A model generated the notes under the pieces. It was not told the DNA's origin, made no database searches, and saw only the letters and a list, made by a program, of their open reading frames with translations. A stretch of DNA of 64,000 bases from Mesorhizobium sp. Lineage in GTDB: Bacteria > Pseudomonadota > Alphaproteobacteria > Rhizobiales > Rhizobiaceae. Made by a program: the position numbers and the translations under genes. The stretch lies in the NCBI RefSeq assembly GCF_004962245.1, contig NZ_SUHQ01000007.1, positions 1 through 64,000 of the forward strand, given 5' to 3'. This document shows positions 38,719 to 47,208 of the stretch, in pieces. Each line of letters opens with the position of its first letter. Positions within the stretch are counted from its first letter, which is position 1.

Positions 38719-39309
38719 TCAAGGTGCGCATTGGCGTAGCTGCGCGGCGTAGTCCCGAGCCATCTGCTCGGTGGCCCGCGCATAGCGCTGCACGCCGGCA
38801 TCGCCTCGCTCGCCGCGCTTGTAGGCCGTCCAGCCAAGATAATAGGCCAGATAGAGATTGTAGGTGTCGTTGCGGGCGACGCCAAGCGTGTCGGCGGTCC
38901 TGGAATGATACCAGCCGACGAAATCGACGGCATCGGCAAAGCTGGTGCGGCGCGCCGCCCAACTGCCCGTCTCGCTTTGATATTGCGCCCAGGTGCCGTC
39001 GAGCGCCTGCGAGAAGCCGGTGGCGCTGGAAGCACGTTTCCAGGGAATGAAGCCCAGAAGCTTGGTGCGCGGCGGCCTGGCGTTGCTCTTGAAGCCGGAT
39101 TCCTTGCGCACCGTCGCCATCACTACGGGAACCGGCACGCCGTATTTCTGCTCGGTGCGCTCGGCAGCCGCCTGCCAGTTGTCGAACCAGCCGTCATTCT
39201 GGTCGAATACGGCGCAGACATCGTTGATATGGCTCGGCGGTGTCGCGCAGGCCGATAACGCCAGCAGCACGCTAACAGCTACAATTTTACTAAAACTCGA
39301 CCTACCCAT
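38719..39309 (-). CDS. SLT-type lytic transglycosylase-like lipoprotein
   Basis: A 196-residue lipoprotein: the lipobox LSAC puts the lipidated Cys at residue 21. The SLT-like fold shows the catalytic Glu at about 70 in VRKESGF, then the core GFSQALDGTWAQYQ and the Tyr-rich helices YNLYLAYYLGWTAYKRG. These proteins cleave the glycan strand of peptidoglycan to 1,6-anhydro products at the outer-membrane inner face. It is convergent with the ABC ATPase gene (14 bases apart) and divergent from the methyltransferase gene. Confidence 0.75.
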   Translation of the reverse strand: MGRSSFSKIVAVSVLLALSACATPPSHINDVCAVFDQNDGWFDNWQAAAERTEQKYGVPVPVVMATVRKESGFKSNARPPRTKLLGFIPWKRASSATGFSQALDGTWAQYQSETGSWAARRTSFADAVDFVGWYHSRTADTLGVARNDTYNLYLAYYLGWTAYKRGERGDAGVQRYARATEQMARDYAAQLRQCAP

Positions 39310-39519
39310 CGGAGGAGGATTAGGCCGAAAACATAAAAGGAATCTTGCGACGTTCCTTAACGGCTCATCGGCCGCTTTGGCTGCGGCGGAGCCAAGGATA
39401 GATATTTCGACGCTTTCTGTCGTTTTTGTCGCAATGAAATCTCCAAAATGCCGCCTTGGCTAAAATCACGCCCGCAGGCGGCGGATTTCTGACAGCCTGA
39501 TCCTTGTGCCGGCGCTTTG

Positions 39520-41067
39520 ATGCGCCGCATGACCGAACCGAGACGCAAGCGCGGCGCTGAGCGAACCAGCAACAGGGGACCGACCGCCATCCCGCAGCTG
39601 CCGTTGCGCCGCGTCACCAATCCCTATCCGCCAATGGCGATGCTCTCGGCCGACCAGATCGAGGCGATCCACGAAGCCTCGATGCACATCCTGGAGAATT
39701 TTGGCATCGAGGTGATGAGCCCGCGGGCGCTTTCGCTGTTCGAGAAGGCCGGGGCCAAGGTCGATCATCCGTCGATGACCGTCCGTGTCGACCGGGGTAT
39801 GATCGATGAGGCACTGAAGACGACGCGGTCGAGCTACACGCTGACGCCACGCAACCCGGCCCATACCGTCCATCTCGGCGGCAACACCATCAATTTCACC
39901 CTGGTCGCCGGGCCGCCCAACGTGCACGACATGGAACGCGGCCGCCGCGCCGGAAACCTGCGCGACTATTGCGATCTCACCCGGCTGGCGCAGCATTTCA
40001 ACTGTATCCACATGCTGGGCAACCAGGTCTGCGCACCGGTGGAACTGCCGGCCAATTCACGCCACCTCGACACCTATTTCGCCAATCTGACGCTGACCGA
40101 CAAAAGTTTTCACGTCTCGGCGATCGGTCGGGGCAGGGCGCTCGACGGCATTGAAATGATGGCGATTTCGCGAGGGCTGACGTCCGACCAGATGCGTAAC
40201 GATCCGGGCGTCACCACCATCATCTCGGTCAATTCGCCGCGCCGCTTCGACGAAATGATGGCCGAAGGGCTGATGACCATGGCCGAATACGGTCAGTCGG
40301 TCGCGGTGACGCCGTTCACGCTGATGGGTGCGATGAGCCCGGTGACGCTTGCCGGTGCACTCGCCCAACAGAACGCCGAGGCGCTGTTCGGCGTGGTCTT
40401 GACGCAGCTTGTCCACCCCGGCGCCCCGGTCATGTATGGCGCCTTCACCTCCAATGTCGACATGAAGTCGGGGGCGCCGGCCTTCGGCACGCCGGAGAAC
40501 ACCAAGGCCAACGTCGCGTCAGGGCAGCTGGCACGGCGCTATGGACTGCCCTACCGGACGACGCCGGGCTCGGCCTCCAACGCCGCCGACGCGCAAGGTG
40601 TCTATGAGACGCTGATGGCACTGTGGGGCGCGGTACTCGGCCACGGCAATCTCGTCTACCACGCCGCCGGCTGGCAGGAAGGCGGGCTGACGGCGTCGTT
40701 CGAGAAGTTCATCATCGACGTCGAGATGATCCAGCACATGATGGAGTTTTTGCGCCCGATCGAGGTCAACGAGGCGGAACTCGCCGTCGAGGCGCTGGGT
40801 GCGGTGCCGACCGGCGGCCATTTCTTCGGCGAGCCGCACACGCTGGAGCGCTACGCCACCGCTTTCTACCAGCCGATGCTCTCCAATTGGCAAAACTATG
40901 AGGCGTGGCAGGAGGCCGGCGGGCTCGACACAACGGCGCGCGCGACGCGGCTGTGGAAGAAAGCGCTGGAAGATCATGTCGAGCCGGCGATGGATATTGC
41001 CGTACGCGAAGCGCTGGAGGCGTATGTGGCCAAGCGCAAGGAAGCGATCGGGGCGGGCGAGCCGTGA
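39520..41067 (+). CDS. MttB-family (trimethylamine methyltransferase-like) protein, non-pyrrolysine
   Basis: A 515-residue TIM-barrel methyltransferase of the MttB superfamily. Family blocks seen are IHEASMHILENFGIEVMSPRAL split across residues about 50-70, the APNVHD-like GPPNVHDMERGRR, and PGSASNAADAQGVYETLMALWGA. The frame runs uninterrupted with no internal TAG where true MttB carries pyrrolysine, so it belongs to the glycine-betaine-type or uncharacterised branch. Start candidates are TTG 39517, ATG 39520 and ATG 39529, none with a strong ribosome site. It lies 82 bases before a dimethylglycine-dehydrogenase-like gene, suggesting stepwise demethylation of a quaternary amine. Confidence 0.85.
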   Translation: MRRMTEPRRKRGAERTSNRGPTAIPQLPLRRVTNPYPPMAMLSADQIEAIHEASMHILENFGIEVMSPRALSLFEKAGAKVDHPSMTVRVDRGMIDEALKTTRSSYTLTPRNPAHTVHLGGNTINFTLVAGPPNVHDMERGRRAGNLRDYCDLTRLAQHFNCIHMLGNQVCAPVELPANSRHLDTYFANLTLTDKSFHVSAIGRGRALDGIEMMAISRGLTSDQMRNDPGVTTIISVNSPRRFDEMMAEGLMTMAEYGQSVAVTPFTLMGAMSPVTLAGALAQQNAEALFGVVLTQLVHPGAPVMYGAFTSNVDMKSGAPAFGTPENTKANVASGQLARRYGLPYRTTPGSASNAADAQGVYETLMALWGAVLGHGNLVYHAAGWQEGGLTASFEKFIIDVEMIQHMMEFLRPIEVNEAELAVEALGAVPTGGHFFGEPHTLERYATAFYQPMLSNWQNYEAWQEAGGLDTTARATRLWKKALEDHVEPAMDIAVREALEAYVAKRKEAIGAGEP

Positions 41068-41149
41068 CGGATCGCGATCCTTCCAACAAACGCGCTTCAC
41101 ATCTTGAATCCATTCATCCACCCAACTCCCTGAAATAACGAGAAAAACC

Positions 41150-43591
41150 ATGAAATCGCATGCAAAGGTCGTGGTCATAGGCGGAGGCGTCGTCGGCTGT
41201 TCCGTGCTTTTCCATCTGGCCCGTCACGGCTGGACCGATATCGTGCTTCTCGAGCGCGACGAGCTGACTTCCGGTTCGACCTGGCACGCGGCCGGCGGGA
41301 TGCACACGATCAATGGCGATCCCAACGTCGCCAAGCTGCAGAAATACACGATCTCGCTCTACAACGAGATAGAGGAACTGTCCGGTCAGGCGACCGGCGT
41401 GCATCTGACGGGCGGCGTGCTGCTGGCAGCTACCGAGGCGCGGCTCGACTGGCTGCGCGGCGTCGTCGCCAAGGGCCGCTATCTCGGCATCGACCTCGAG
41501 GAGATCTCGCCTGATGAGGCGGCCGAACTGATGCCGCTCATCGATCCCAAGCAGTTCGTCGGCGCAGTGCGCAACAAGGAGGATGGCCATCTCGACCCTT
41601 CTGGGGTCACCCATGCCTATGCCAAGGCGGCGAGGAAGCTTGGCGCCGAGGTCGAACGCTTCACCAAGGTCGAGGATATCGTGCGCCGTGCCGACGGGCT
41701 GTGGCGCGTCATCACCAACAAGGGCGAGGTGGTGGCCGAGCATGTCGTCAACGCCGGCGGCCTGTGGGCGCGCGAGGTCGGCCGCATGGTCGGGCTGGAA
41801 CTGCCGGTGCTGGCCATGGAGCACATGTACCTGATCACCGAGGACATGCCGGAAGTCGCCGCCTGGAACCAGAAGACCGGCACGGAGATCATCCACGCGG
41901 TCGATTTCGACGGCGAGCTCTATCTGCGCCAGGAGCGCGGCGGCATGCTGATGGGCACCTATGAGAAGGCCAACAAGCCCTGGTCCGAATTTTCCACGCC
42001 GTGGAATTTCGGCCACGAATTGCTGGAGCCCGACATCGACCGCATCGCGCCGTCGCTGGAGGTCGGGTTCCGGCATTTTCCGGCCTTCCAGAGTACCGGC
42101 ATCAAGCAGATCATCAACGGTCCTTTCACCTTCGCGCCCGACGGCAACCCGCTGGTCGGGCCGGTACGCGGCCTGCCGGGCTTCTGGGCCGCCTGTGGCG
42201 TCATGGCCGGCTTTTCGCAGGGCGGCGGCGTCGGTCTGGCGCTGTCGAACTGGATGATCGAGGGCGATCCCGGTGCCGACATCTGGGCGATGGACGTCTC
42301 GCGCTACGGCGACTGGGCGACGATGGCCTACACCAACGCCAAGGTGCGCGAGAATTATTCGCGGCGTTTTTCCATCCGCTTTCCCAACGAGGAACTGCCT
42401 GCCGGGCGACCGCTCAAGACCACGCCGGTCTACGATCTCTTGTCGGCCAAGGGCGCGCAATGGGGCGTGGCCTATGGGCTGGAAGTGCCGCTGTGGTATG
42501 CGCCGGAGGGCGTCAAGGACGAGTTCTCGTGGCGGCGATCGAGCGATTTCGAGCATGTCGCAAACGAGGTGAAGACGGTTCGCGGTGGCGTCGGCCTGGC
42601 GGAGATCTCGTCATTCGCCAAATACAGGGTGACGGGCGAGGGCGCTGCAGTCTGGCTGGATCGCCTGCTTGCCTGCAAATTGCCCAAGCCCGGCCGCATG
42701 ACGCTGGCGCCGATGCTGAAGGAAGATGGCAAGCTGATCGGCGATTTCACGTTGGCCAATGTCGGCGGCCCTAATTCCAACGGCGAGGACTGGTTCCTCG
42801 CCGGCTCCGGCATTGCCGAGCAGTATCATATGCGCTGGTTCGAAAAGCATCTGCCGAAGGACGGTTCGGTCATGATCGAGGCGCTGGGCGCGAAGCTGAC
42901 GGGTCTATCGATCGCCGGACCGAATGCGCGGGACGTGCTGGCCAGGGCTACGCGGGCGGATGTGTCGAACACGGCGTTTTCGTTCATGGCCGTCCGCAGG
43001 ATGGATATCGGCATGGCGCCGTGCCTGGTCGGCCGCGTCAGCTACACTGGCGATCTCGGCTACGAGATCTGGGTGGCGCCGGAATATCAGCGTGCCGCGT
43101 ACCAGACCCTGATGGCGGCGGGCGAAGAATTCGGCATCGGCCTGTTCGGCTCGCGCGCGCTCAACGCGCTTCGACTGGAGAAGAATTACGGTTCATGGGC
43201 GCGCGAATACCGGCCGATCTACGGGCCGCTCGAAGCCGGCCTCGACCGTTTCGTCGCCTATGGCAAGGAGGCCGATTTCATCGGCAAGCAAGCGGCACTC
43301 GCCGAGCGCCAGCAAGGCGGCAAGCTGCGGCTGCGCGCCTTTGTCGTCGATGCGGCGGACGCCGACGTCATCGGCGACGAGCCGATCTGGTTCGACGGCG
43401 CCGTGCGCGGCTGGGTCACGTCAGGCGGCTACGCGCATCATGCGAAGACATCCGTCGCCATGGGCTATGTGCCGAAGGAGATTGCCGACGAGGCCGACGG
43501 TTTTGAGATCGAGCTGCTGGGCAAGCGCTATACCGCGCGCATGCAGCCGGCGCCGCTGTTCGACGCGAATCTCGAGCGAATGCGTGGATGA
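41150..43591 (+). CDS. Dimethylglycine/sarcosine dehydrogenase-like flavoprotein with GcvT domain
   Basis: An 813-residue two-part enzyme. The N-terminal DAO domain has the FAD-binding VVVIGGGVVGCSV (residues 7-19) and STWHAAGG with His46 at the site of covalent flavin attachment in dimethylglycine and sarcosine dehydrogenases. From about residue 430 there is a GcvT/aminomethyltransferase-like folate domain (RGGVGLAEISSFAKYRVTG, GYEIWVAPEYQRAAY, FGSRALNALRLEK). Such enzymes oxidise an N-methyl group and pass it to tetrahydrofolate. The substrate is inferred from domains and from the upstream MttB-like gene; closely related homologues could act on other N-methyl amines. Confidence 0.82.
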   Translation: MKSHAKVVVIGGGVVGCSVLFHLARHGWTDIVLLERDELTSGSTWHAAGGMHTINGDPNVAKLQKYTISLYNEIEELSGQATGVHLTGGVLLAATEARLDWLRGVVAKGRYLGIDLEEISPDEAAELMPLIDPKQFVGAVRNKEDGHLDPSGVTHAYAKAARKLGAEVERFTKVEDIVRRADGLWRVITNKGEVVAEHVVNAGGLWAREVGRMVGLELPVLAMEHMYLITEDMPEVAAWNQKTGTEIIHAVDFDGELYLRQERGGMLMGTYEKANKPWSEFSTPWNFGHELLEPDIDRIAPSLEVGFRHFPAFQSTGIKQIINGPFTFAPDGNPLVGPVRGLPGFWAACGVMAGFSQGGGVGLALSNWMIEGDPGADIWAMDVSRYGDWATMAYTNAKVRENYSRRFSIRFPNEELPAGRPLKTTPVYDLLSAKGAQWGVAYGLEVPLWYAPEGVKDEFSWRRSSDFEHVANEVKTVRGGVGLAEISSFAKYRVTGEGAAVWLDRLLACKLPKPGRMTLAPMLKEDGKLIGDFTLANVGGPNSNGEDWFLAGSGIAEQYHMRWFEKHLPKDGSVMIEALGAKLTGLSIAGPNARDVLARATRADVSNTAFSFMAVRRMDIGMAPCLVGRVSYTGDLGYEIWVAPEYQRAAYQTLMAAGEEFGIGLFGSRALNALRLEKNYGSWAREYRPIYGPLEAGLDRFVAYGKEADFIGKQAALAERQQGGKLRLRAFVVDAADADVIGDEPIWFDGAVRGWVTSGGYAHHAKTSVAMGYVPKEIADEADGFEIELLGKRYTARMQPAPLFDANLERMRG

Positions 43592-43611
43592 AGGCGCCGC
43601 TTGTCGGCTAC

Positions 43612-44004
43612 TCAAGCGCTGCGGCGGTTGTCCAGCGCAAAAGCGCCGGGACCGGCGAACACCAGATAAAGGAAGATGAAGCAGAAGGAGATTGCCGCAT
43701 CGCCGCCATTGTTGACTGGGAAAAAGCCGCTTGGCATGTGCGCCATGAAATAAGCGATTGCCATCTCGCCGCTGAGAATGAATGCGACCGGCCTGGTGAA
43801 CAGCCCCAGAACCAGCAGGATGCCGCCGGCGAATTCGAGGATGCCCGCGGTCAGCGACAGCCCGCTCAAGGCGCCGGCATGATCGCTGATGGGAAAATTG
43901 AACAGTTTCTGGGTGCCGTGCTCGATGAATTGCAGCGCCGTCATGATGCGCAATGCGGCCAGAGCCTGCGGCCGATATCTGGCAAGACCGTCAAAGAGCT
44001 TCAT
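43612..44004 (-). CDS. DoxX-family membrane protein
   Basis: A 130-residue membrane protein with four hydrophobic segments. The DoxX/SURF4-like pattern LRIMTALQFIEHGTQKLF is at residues about 18-35, followed by GLSLTAGILEFAGGILLVLG. Functions in the family are poorly defined (quinone-linked redox or membrane stress). It is convergent with the flavoprotein gene and divergent from the next gene. A second DoxX protein is encoded at 49685. Confidence 0.8.
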   Translation of the reverse strand: MKLFDGLARYRPQALAALRIMTALQFIEHGTQKLFNFPISDHAGALSGLSLTAGILEFAGGILLVLGLFTRPVAFILSGEMAIAYFMAHMPSGFFPVNNGGDAAISFCFIFLYLVFAGPGAFALDNRRSA

Positions 44005-44203
44005 CTAAGACTCCATTTTGCACTCCACCCGGCCATAAATTATCGCCCGGCAATGGACCATTCACTTCCCATGGCCTGCCATCAACAATCGGTGACTGGT
44101 CCCCCAGTCTGGCCTTTCATATTTATTCTCGCTATGGTTGCATTCATCTCTTTCTGGTTGTATTGATGTACAGATACTCCAAACCATGTGGGTTCCCTTT
44201 GCC

Positions 44204-44692
44204 ATGAAAAAAGTCGTCATCAGCCTGTTCGCAATCCTTGCAGGCACCAGCTTCGCCATCGCCGCCGACGCCGGCTGTGATGCCTTCAAATGGCCGGTGA
44301 CACGCGAGCAGGCACTGTTTTCGGCAGCGCCCGCCGCACAATCCGGCGGTGCCCTGACGGTCGGGGAAGCGGTTGATTTCACGCTGGCAGCAGTCGATAC
44401 GATCAGCTTTGCTGTTCCGCCGGAACGTGCACCGGCCGCCGGCACGTTCGCCGCGACGGCAAGCATCGTCGTGCCGCCGGAAGGAGAGCTCCAGATCAGC
44501 CTGTCGGACGAAGCCTGGATCGATGTCGTGCAGGATGGCCATGCCGTGAAGTCGGCGGGTTTCAGCGGCGTGAAAACCTGCCCGGGCATCCGCAAAAGCG
44601 TGCGTTTCAAGCTGCCCGCCGGTGCTGCCACCATCCAGCTCAGCGGCGCAAAGAAGCCCGATCTCAAAGTTTCCGTGCTGACGCCGGAGTAG
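44204..44692 (+). CDS. Exported protein of unknown function
   Basis: A 162-residue protein with a signal peptide (MKKVVISLFAILAGTSFAIA, cleaved before ADAGC). The mature part starts DAGCDAFKWPVTREQALF and is predicted mostly beta, with two Cys (near the N-terminus and in VKTCPGIRKS) that could form a disulfide. The ATG at 44204 is chosen because upstream in-frame starts (44138, 44186) give no signal peptide. I recognise it only as a conserved hypothetical type seen in rhizobia. No function is assigned. Confidence 0.7.
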   Translation: MKKVVISLFAILAGTSFAIAADAGCDAFKWPVTREQALFSAAPAAQSGGALTVGEAVDFTLAAVDTISFAVPPERAPAAGTFAATASIVVPPEGELQISLSDEAWIDVVQDGHAVKSAGFSGVKTCPGIRKSVRFKLPAGAATIQLSGAKKPDLKVSVLTPE

Positions 44693-44716
44693 TTCTCAAG
44701 GAGCGTATGGACAGCG

Positions 44717-44795
44717 CCCCCTCTGTCCTGCCGGCTTTCGTCGTTCAGAAAGCCAAGCAATTGGCTTCCCGTCCCCACGAGGGGGAGATTGGCTG
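44717..44795. repeat. Degenerate copy of the short intergenic repeat
   Basis: CCCCCTCTGTCCTGCCGG near 44718 and GAGGGGGAGATTGGC near 44772-44788 match the two ends of the right arm at 2249-2297. Here they are separated by about 40 unrelated bases. It lies between the unknown exported protein and the convergent VOC gene. Confidence 0.5.
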
Positions 44796-44830
44796 TAGCA
44801 GCCGGTTTCGCAGATCGCGACGCGATGTTG

Positions 44831-45607
44831 TTACCGCACCGGCGCCATCAGCGCGAAATGGGCGCCTTGCGGATCCGTGCACTGCACGATCCAGCTGCCG
44901 CCGGGCACTTCCATCGGGCCCATCAGGATCTTGCCGCCATTGTCGGTCACGCGCCTGGCTGCCGCGTCGATGGCCGCAACATTGAAATAGAACTGCCAGA
45001 CCGGTACCGGAATCTGCTCGGGCTTGTTCATTATGCCGCCAACAAGCTCGCCGTCGACGGCAAAGAGCTGGTAGATGCCTATTGGCCCCATATCCATCGC
45101 ATCGCCCTTGGTCCAACCGAACTGGCCGGCGTAGAAATCGACCGCTGCCTTCCAGTCCGACGTGTAAAGTTCGTGCCAGCCGATATGGCCTGGCGTGGTG
45201 GCCGGCACCGTTGGCTGGTCGGGGCCATCCGGCTGCAGGAAGTTGAAGATCGCGCCTTGCGGATCGGCGACGACGGCAAAGCGGCCGACGCCCGGAATGT
45301 CGTCGGGCTCGCGATGAACCGTACCGCCGGCCTCCTTCAACGATTTCGTCGAGGCATCGACATCCCTGGTGTGGATGTAGCCGATCCAGGCCGGCGGCAT
45401 GCCCGTCTTGCGCACCTCCTCCGGCTGCGCCATCAGCCCGCCGACGCCGCGCTCGCCGACATTCATGACAATATAGCGCGGCATGCCGGGCGCGCCGTCG
45501 AAGGCCTGCGCCTTCCAGCCGACCACGTCAGTGTAGAACGCTTCGGCGGCATCGAGATCGGTCGTCATAAGTTCGTACCAGAAGAAGGGCATCGGGGACT
45601 CAGGCAT
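44831..45607 (-). CDS. VOC-superfamily protein with two glyoxalase-like domains
   Basis: A 258-residue protein of two vicinal-oxygen-chelate modules: residues about 5-120 (PFFWYELMTTDLDAAEAFY ... VADPQGAIFNFLQ) and about 135-255 (GWHELYTSDWKAAVDFY ... CTDPQGAHFALM). Both have the betaalphabetabetabeta pattern, with the usual DP.GA....L ending. Members include glyoxalases, dioxygenases and resistance proteins; the metal ligands and substrate cannot be set from this reading. It is divergent from preT. Confidence 0.8.
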   Translation of the reverse strand: MPESPMPFFWYELMTTDLDAAEAFYTDVVGWKAQAFDGAPGMPRYIVMNVGERGVGGLMAQPEEVRKTGMPPAWIGYIHTRDVDASTKSLKEAGGTVHREPDDIPGVGRFAVVADPQGAIFNFLQPDGPDQPTVPATTPGHIGWHELYTSDWKAAVDFYAGQFGWTKGDAMDMGPIGIYQLFAVDGELVGGIMNKPEQIPVPVWQFYFNVAAIDAAARRVTDNGGKILMGPMEVPGGSWIVQCTDPQGAHFALMAPVR

Positions 45608-45775
45608 TGTCGTGCTCCTTGGGTTTCCAGTTATCGATCATGCGTGATCCATCCTAGGACGATCTTCGCGACGAGAATCCGACAGCCGAGCGAAAATTGA
45701 TGGCGCAAGCATTTCAATAACATGAGTGTATGTGTCATGTTTTTGTCCAGCCTTTTCAGTGGCTTGCACCGAAAA

Positions 45776-45791
45776 TTGACCAATTGATAAA
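45776..45791. promoter_or_regulatory. Candidate RutR box upstream of preT
   Basis: TTGACCAATTGATAAA matches the RutR consensus TTGACCAnnTGGTCAA at 12 of 14 defined positions, with the left half site perfect. It lies about 50 bases before the preT start. A second RutR-like box is found before the beta-alanine transaminase gene, next to the rutR-like gene itself. Confidence 0.6.
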
Positions 45792-45841
45792 AAAATAAAA
45801 CGTGCTAGCCTCCGACAAGACCACAAGAATGGGGAAGCGGA

Positions 45842-47206
45842 ATGGCGACTGGTCATTTTAAGCGGGGCATTGCCGGCGGCCGGCTTTCGCCTGAGCAGTA
45901 TGCGGATAATTTTTCCGACCTGCATCCGCCGCTCGATCATCACGAGGCGCTGGTCGAGTCCGATCGCTGCTATTTCTGCTATGACGCGCCGTGCATGAAT
46001 GCATGCCCGACCTCGATCGATATTCCGCTGTTCATCCGCCAAATCTCGACCGGCAATCCGATCGGCTCGGCCAAGACGATTTTCGACCAGAACATTTTGG
46101 GCGGCATGTGCGCCCGAGTCTGCCCGACCGAGACACTGTGCGAAGAAGTCTGCGTGCGCGAGGTGGCGGAGGGCAAGCCGGTGCAGATCGGCCGCCTGCA
46201 GCGCTACGCCACCGACGTTGCAATGGCGCAGGACAAGCAGTTCTATGCGCGCGCCGCCCCGACCGGCAAGACGATCGCGGTGGTTGGCGCTGGACCGGCT
46301 GGCCTCGCAGCCGCTCATCGGCTCGCCCGCCATGGACATGAGGTGACCATACTTGAAGCCCGCCCGAAAGCCGGCGGCCTCAATGAGTACGGCATCGCTG
46401 CCTACAAGAGCATCGACAATTTCGCCCAGGCCGAGGTCGACTATGTCCTGTCGATCGGCGGCATCGACATCCAGAACGGCAAGGCACTTGGCCGCGACTA
46501 CCAGCTGTCGGACCTGACCAGGAACTACGACGCGGTGTTTCTCGGCATGGGGCTTGGCGGCGTCAACGCGCTGCGTGCCGACGGCGAGGAGGCGCAAGGC
46601 GTCACCAATGCGGTGGAGTTCATCGCCGAGCTTCGCCAGGCCAGCGATCTCTCAAGCCTGCCGGTCGGTCGGCGCGTCGTCGTCATCGGCGGCGGCATGA
46701 CGGCAATCGACGCGGCGGTGCAGTCGAAGCTGCTCGGCGCCGAGGAGGTGACGATCTGTTACCGGCGCGGCCAGGAGCACATGAACGCCTCCGAATTCGA
46801 GCAGGATCTGGCCGCCGCCAACGGCGTCACCATCCGCCACTGGCTGCAGCCGAAGCGGGTCATTGCCGAAGGCGGCAAGGTGTCGGGCATCGAACTCGAA
46901 TATACGGCGATGGATGGCGAAAAACTCATCGGCACCGGCGAGCGGCTGACGCTCACCGCCGACCAGGTGTTCAAGGCGATCGGCCAGAGCTTTGTTCCGG
47001 CCGCGCTCAACGGCAGCGGTGCCTTGCTCGAACTGGAAGGCGGCCGCCTCAAGGTCGATGCCGAGGGTCGCACCTCGCTGGCCAATGTCTGGGCCGGCGG
47101 CGACTGCATCTTTGGCGGCGACGATCTCACCGTCTCCGCCGTCGCACAGGGCCGCGACGCGGCCGAATCGATCCACCGGGCACTGACCTCGAACGGGAGG
47201 GCATGA
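45842..47206 (+). CDS. preT: NAD-dependent dihydropyrimidine dehydrogenase, subunit PreT
   Basis: A 454-residue flavoprotein like the small subunit of glutamate synthase. N-terminal Fe-S cysteines (CYFCYDAPCMNACPTSID, GMCARVCPTETLCEEVC, residues about 41-105) are followed by two nucleotide-binding folds: VVGAGPAGLAAAHRLARHGH for FAD and VVVIGGGMTAIDAAVQSK for NAD(P). It passes electrons from NADH to PreA, which reduces uracil or thymine to the 5,6-dihydro form. GGGGAAGCGGA precedes the ATG. Its stop overlaps the preA start region, and a RutR-like box lies upstream. Confidence 0.9.
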   Translation: MATGHFKRGIAGGRLSPEQYADNFSDLHPPLDHHEALVESDRCYFCYDAPCMNACPTSIDIPLFIRQISTGNPIGSAKTIFDQNILGGMCARVCPTETLCEEVCVREVAEGKPVQIGRLQRYATDVAMAQDKQFYARAAPTGKTIAVVGAGPAGLAAAHRLARHGHEVTILEARPKAGGLNEYGIAAYKSIDNFAQAEVDYVLSIGGIDIQNGKALGRDYQLSDLTRNYDAVFLGMGLGGVNALRADGEEAQGVTNAVEFIAELRQASDLSSLPVGRRVVVIGGGMTAIDAAVQSKLLGAEEVTICYRRGQEHMNASEFEQDLAAANGVTIRHWLQPKRVIAEGGKVSGIELEYTAMDGEKLIGTGERLTLTADQVFKAIGQSFVPAALNGSGALLELEGGRLKVDAEGRTSLANVWAGGDCIFGGDDLTVSAVAQGRDAAESIHRALTSNGRA

Positions 47207-47208
47207 GC

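Noticed and set aside
39520..41067. Pyrrolysine-containing trimethylamine methyltransferase
   Set aside because: The frame has no internal TAG; it is the non-pyrrolysine branch.
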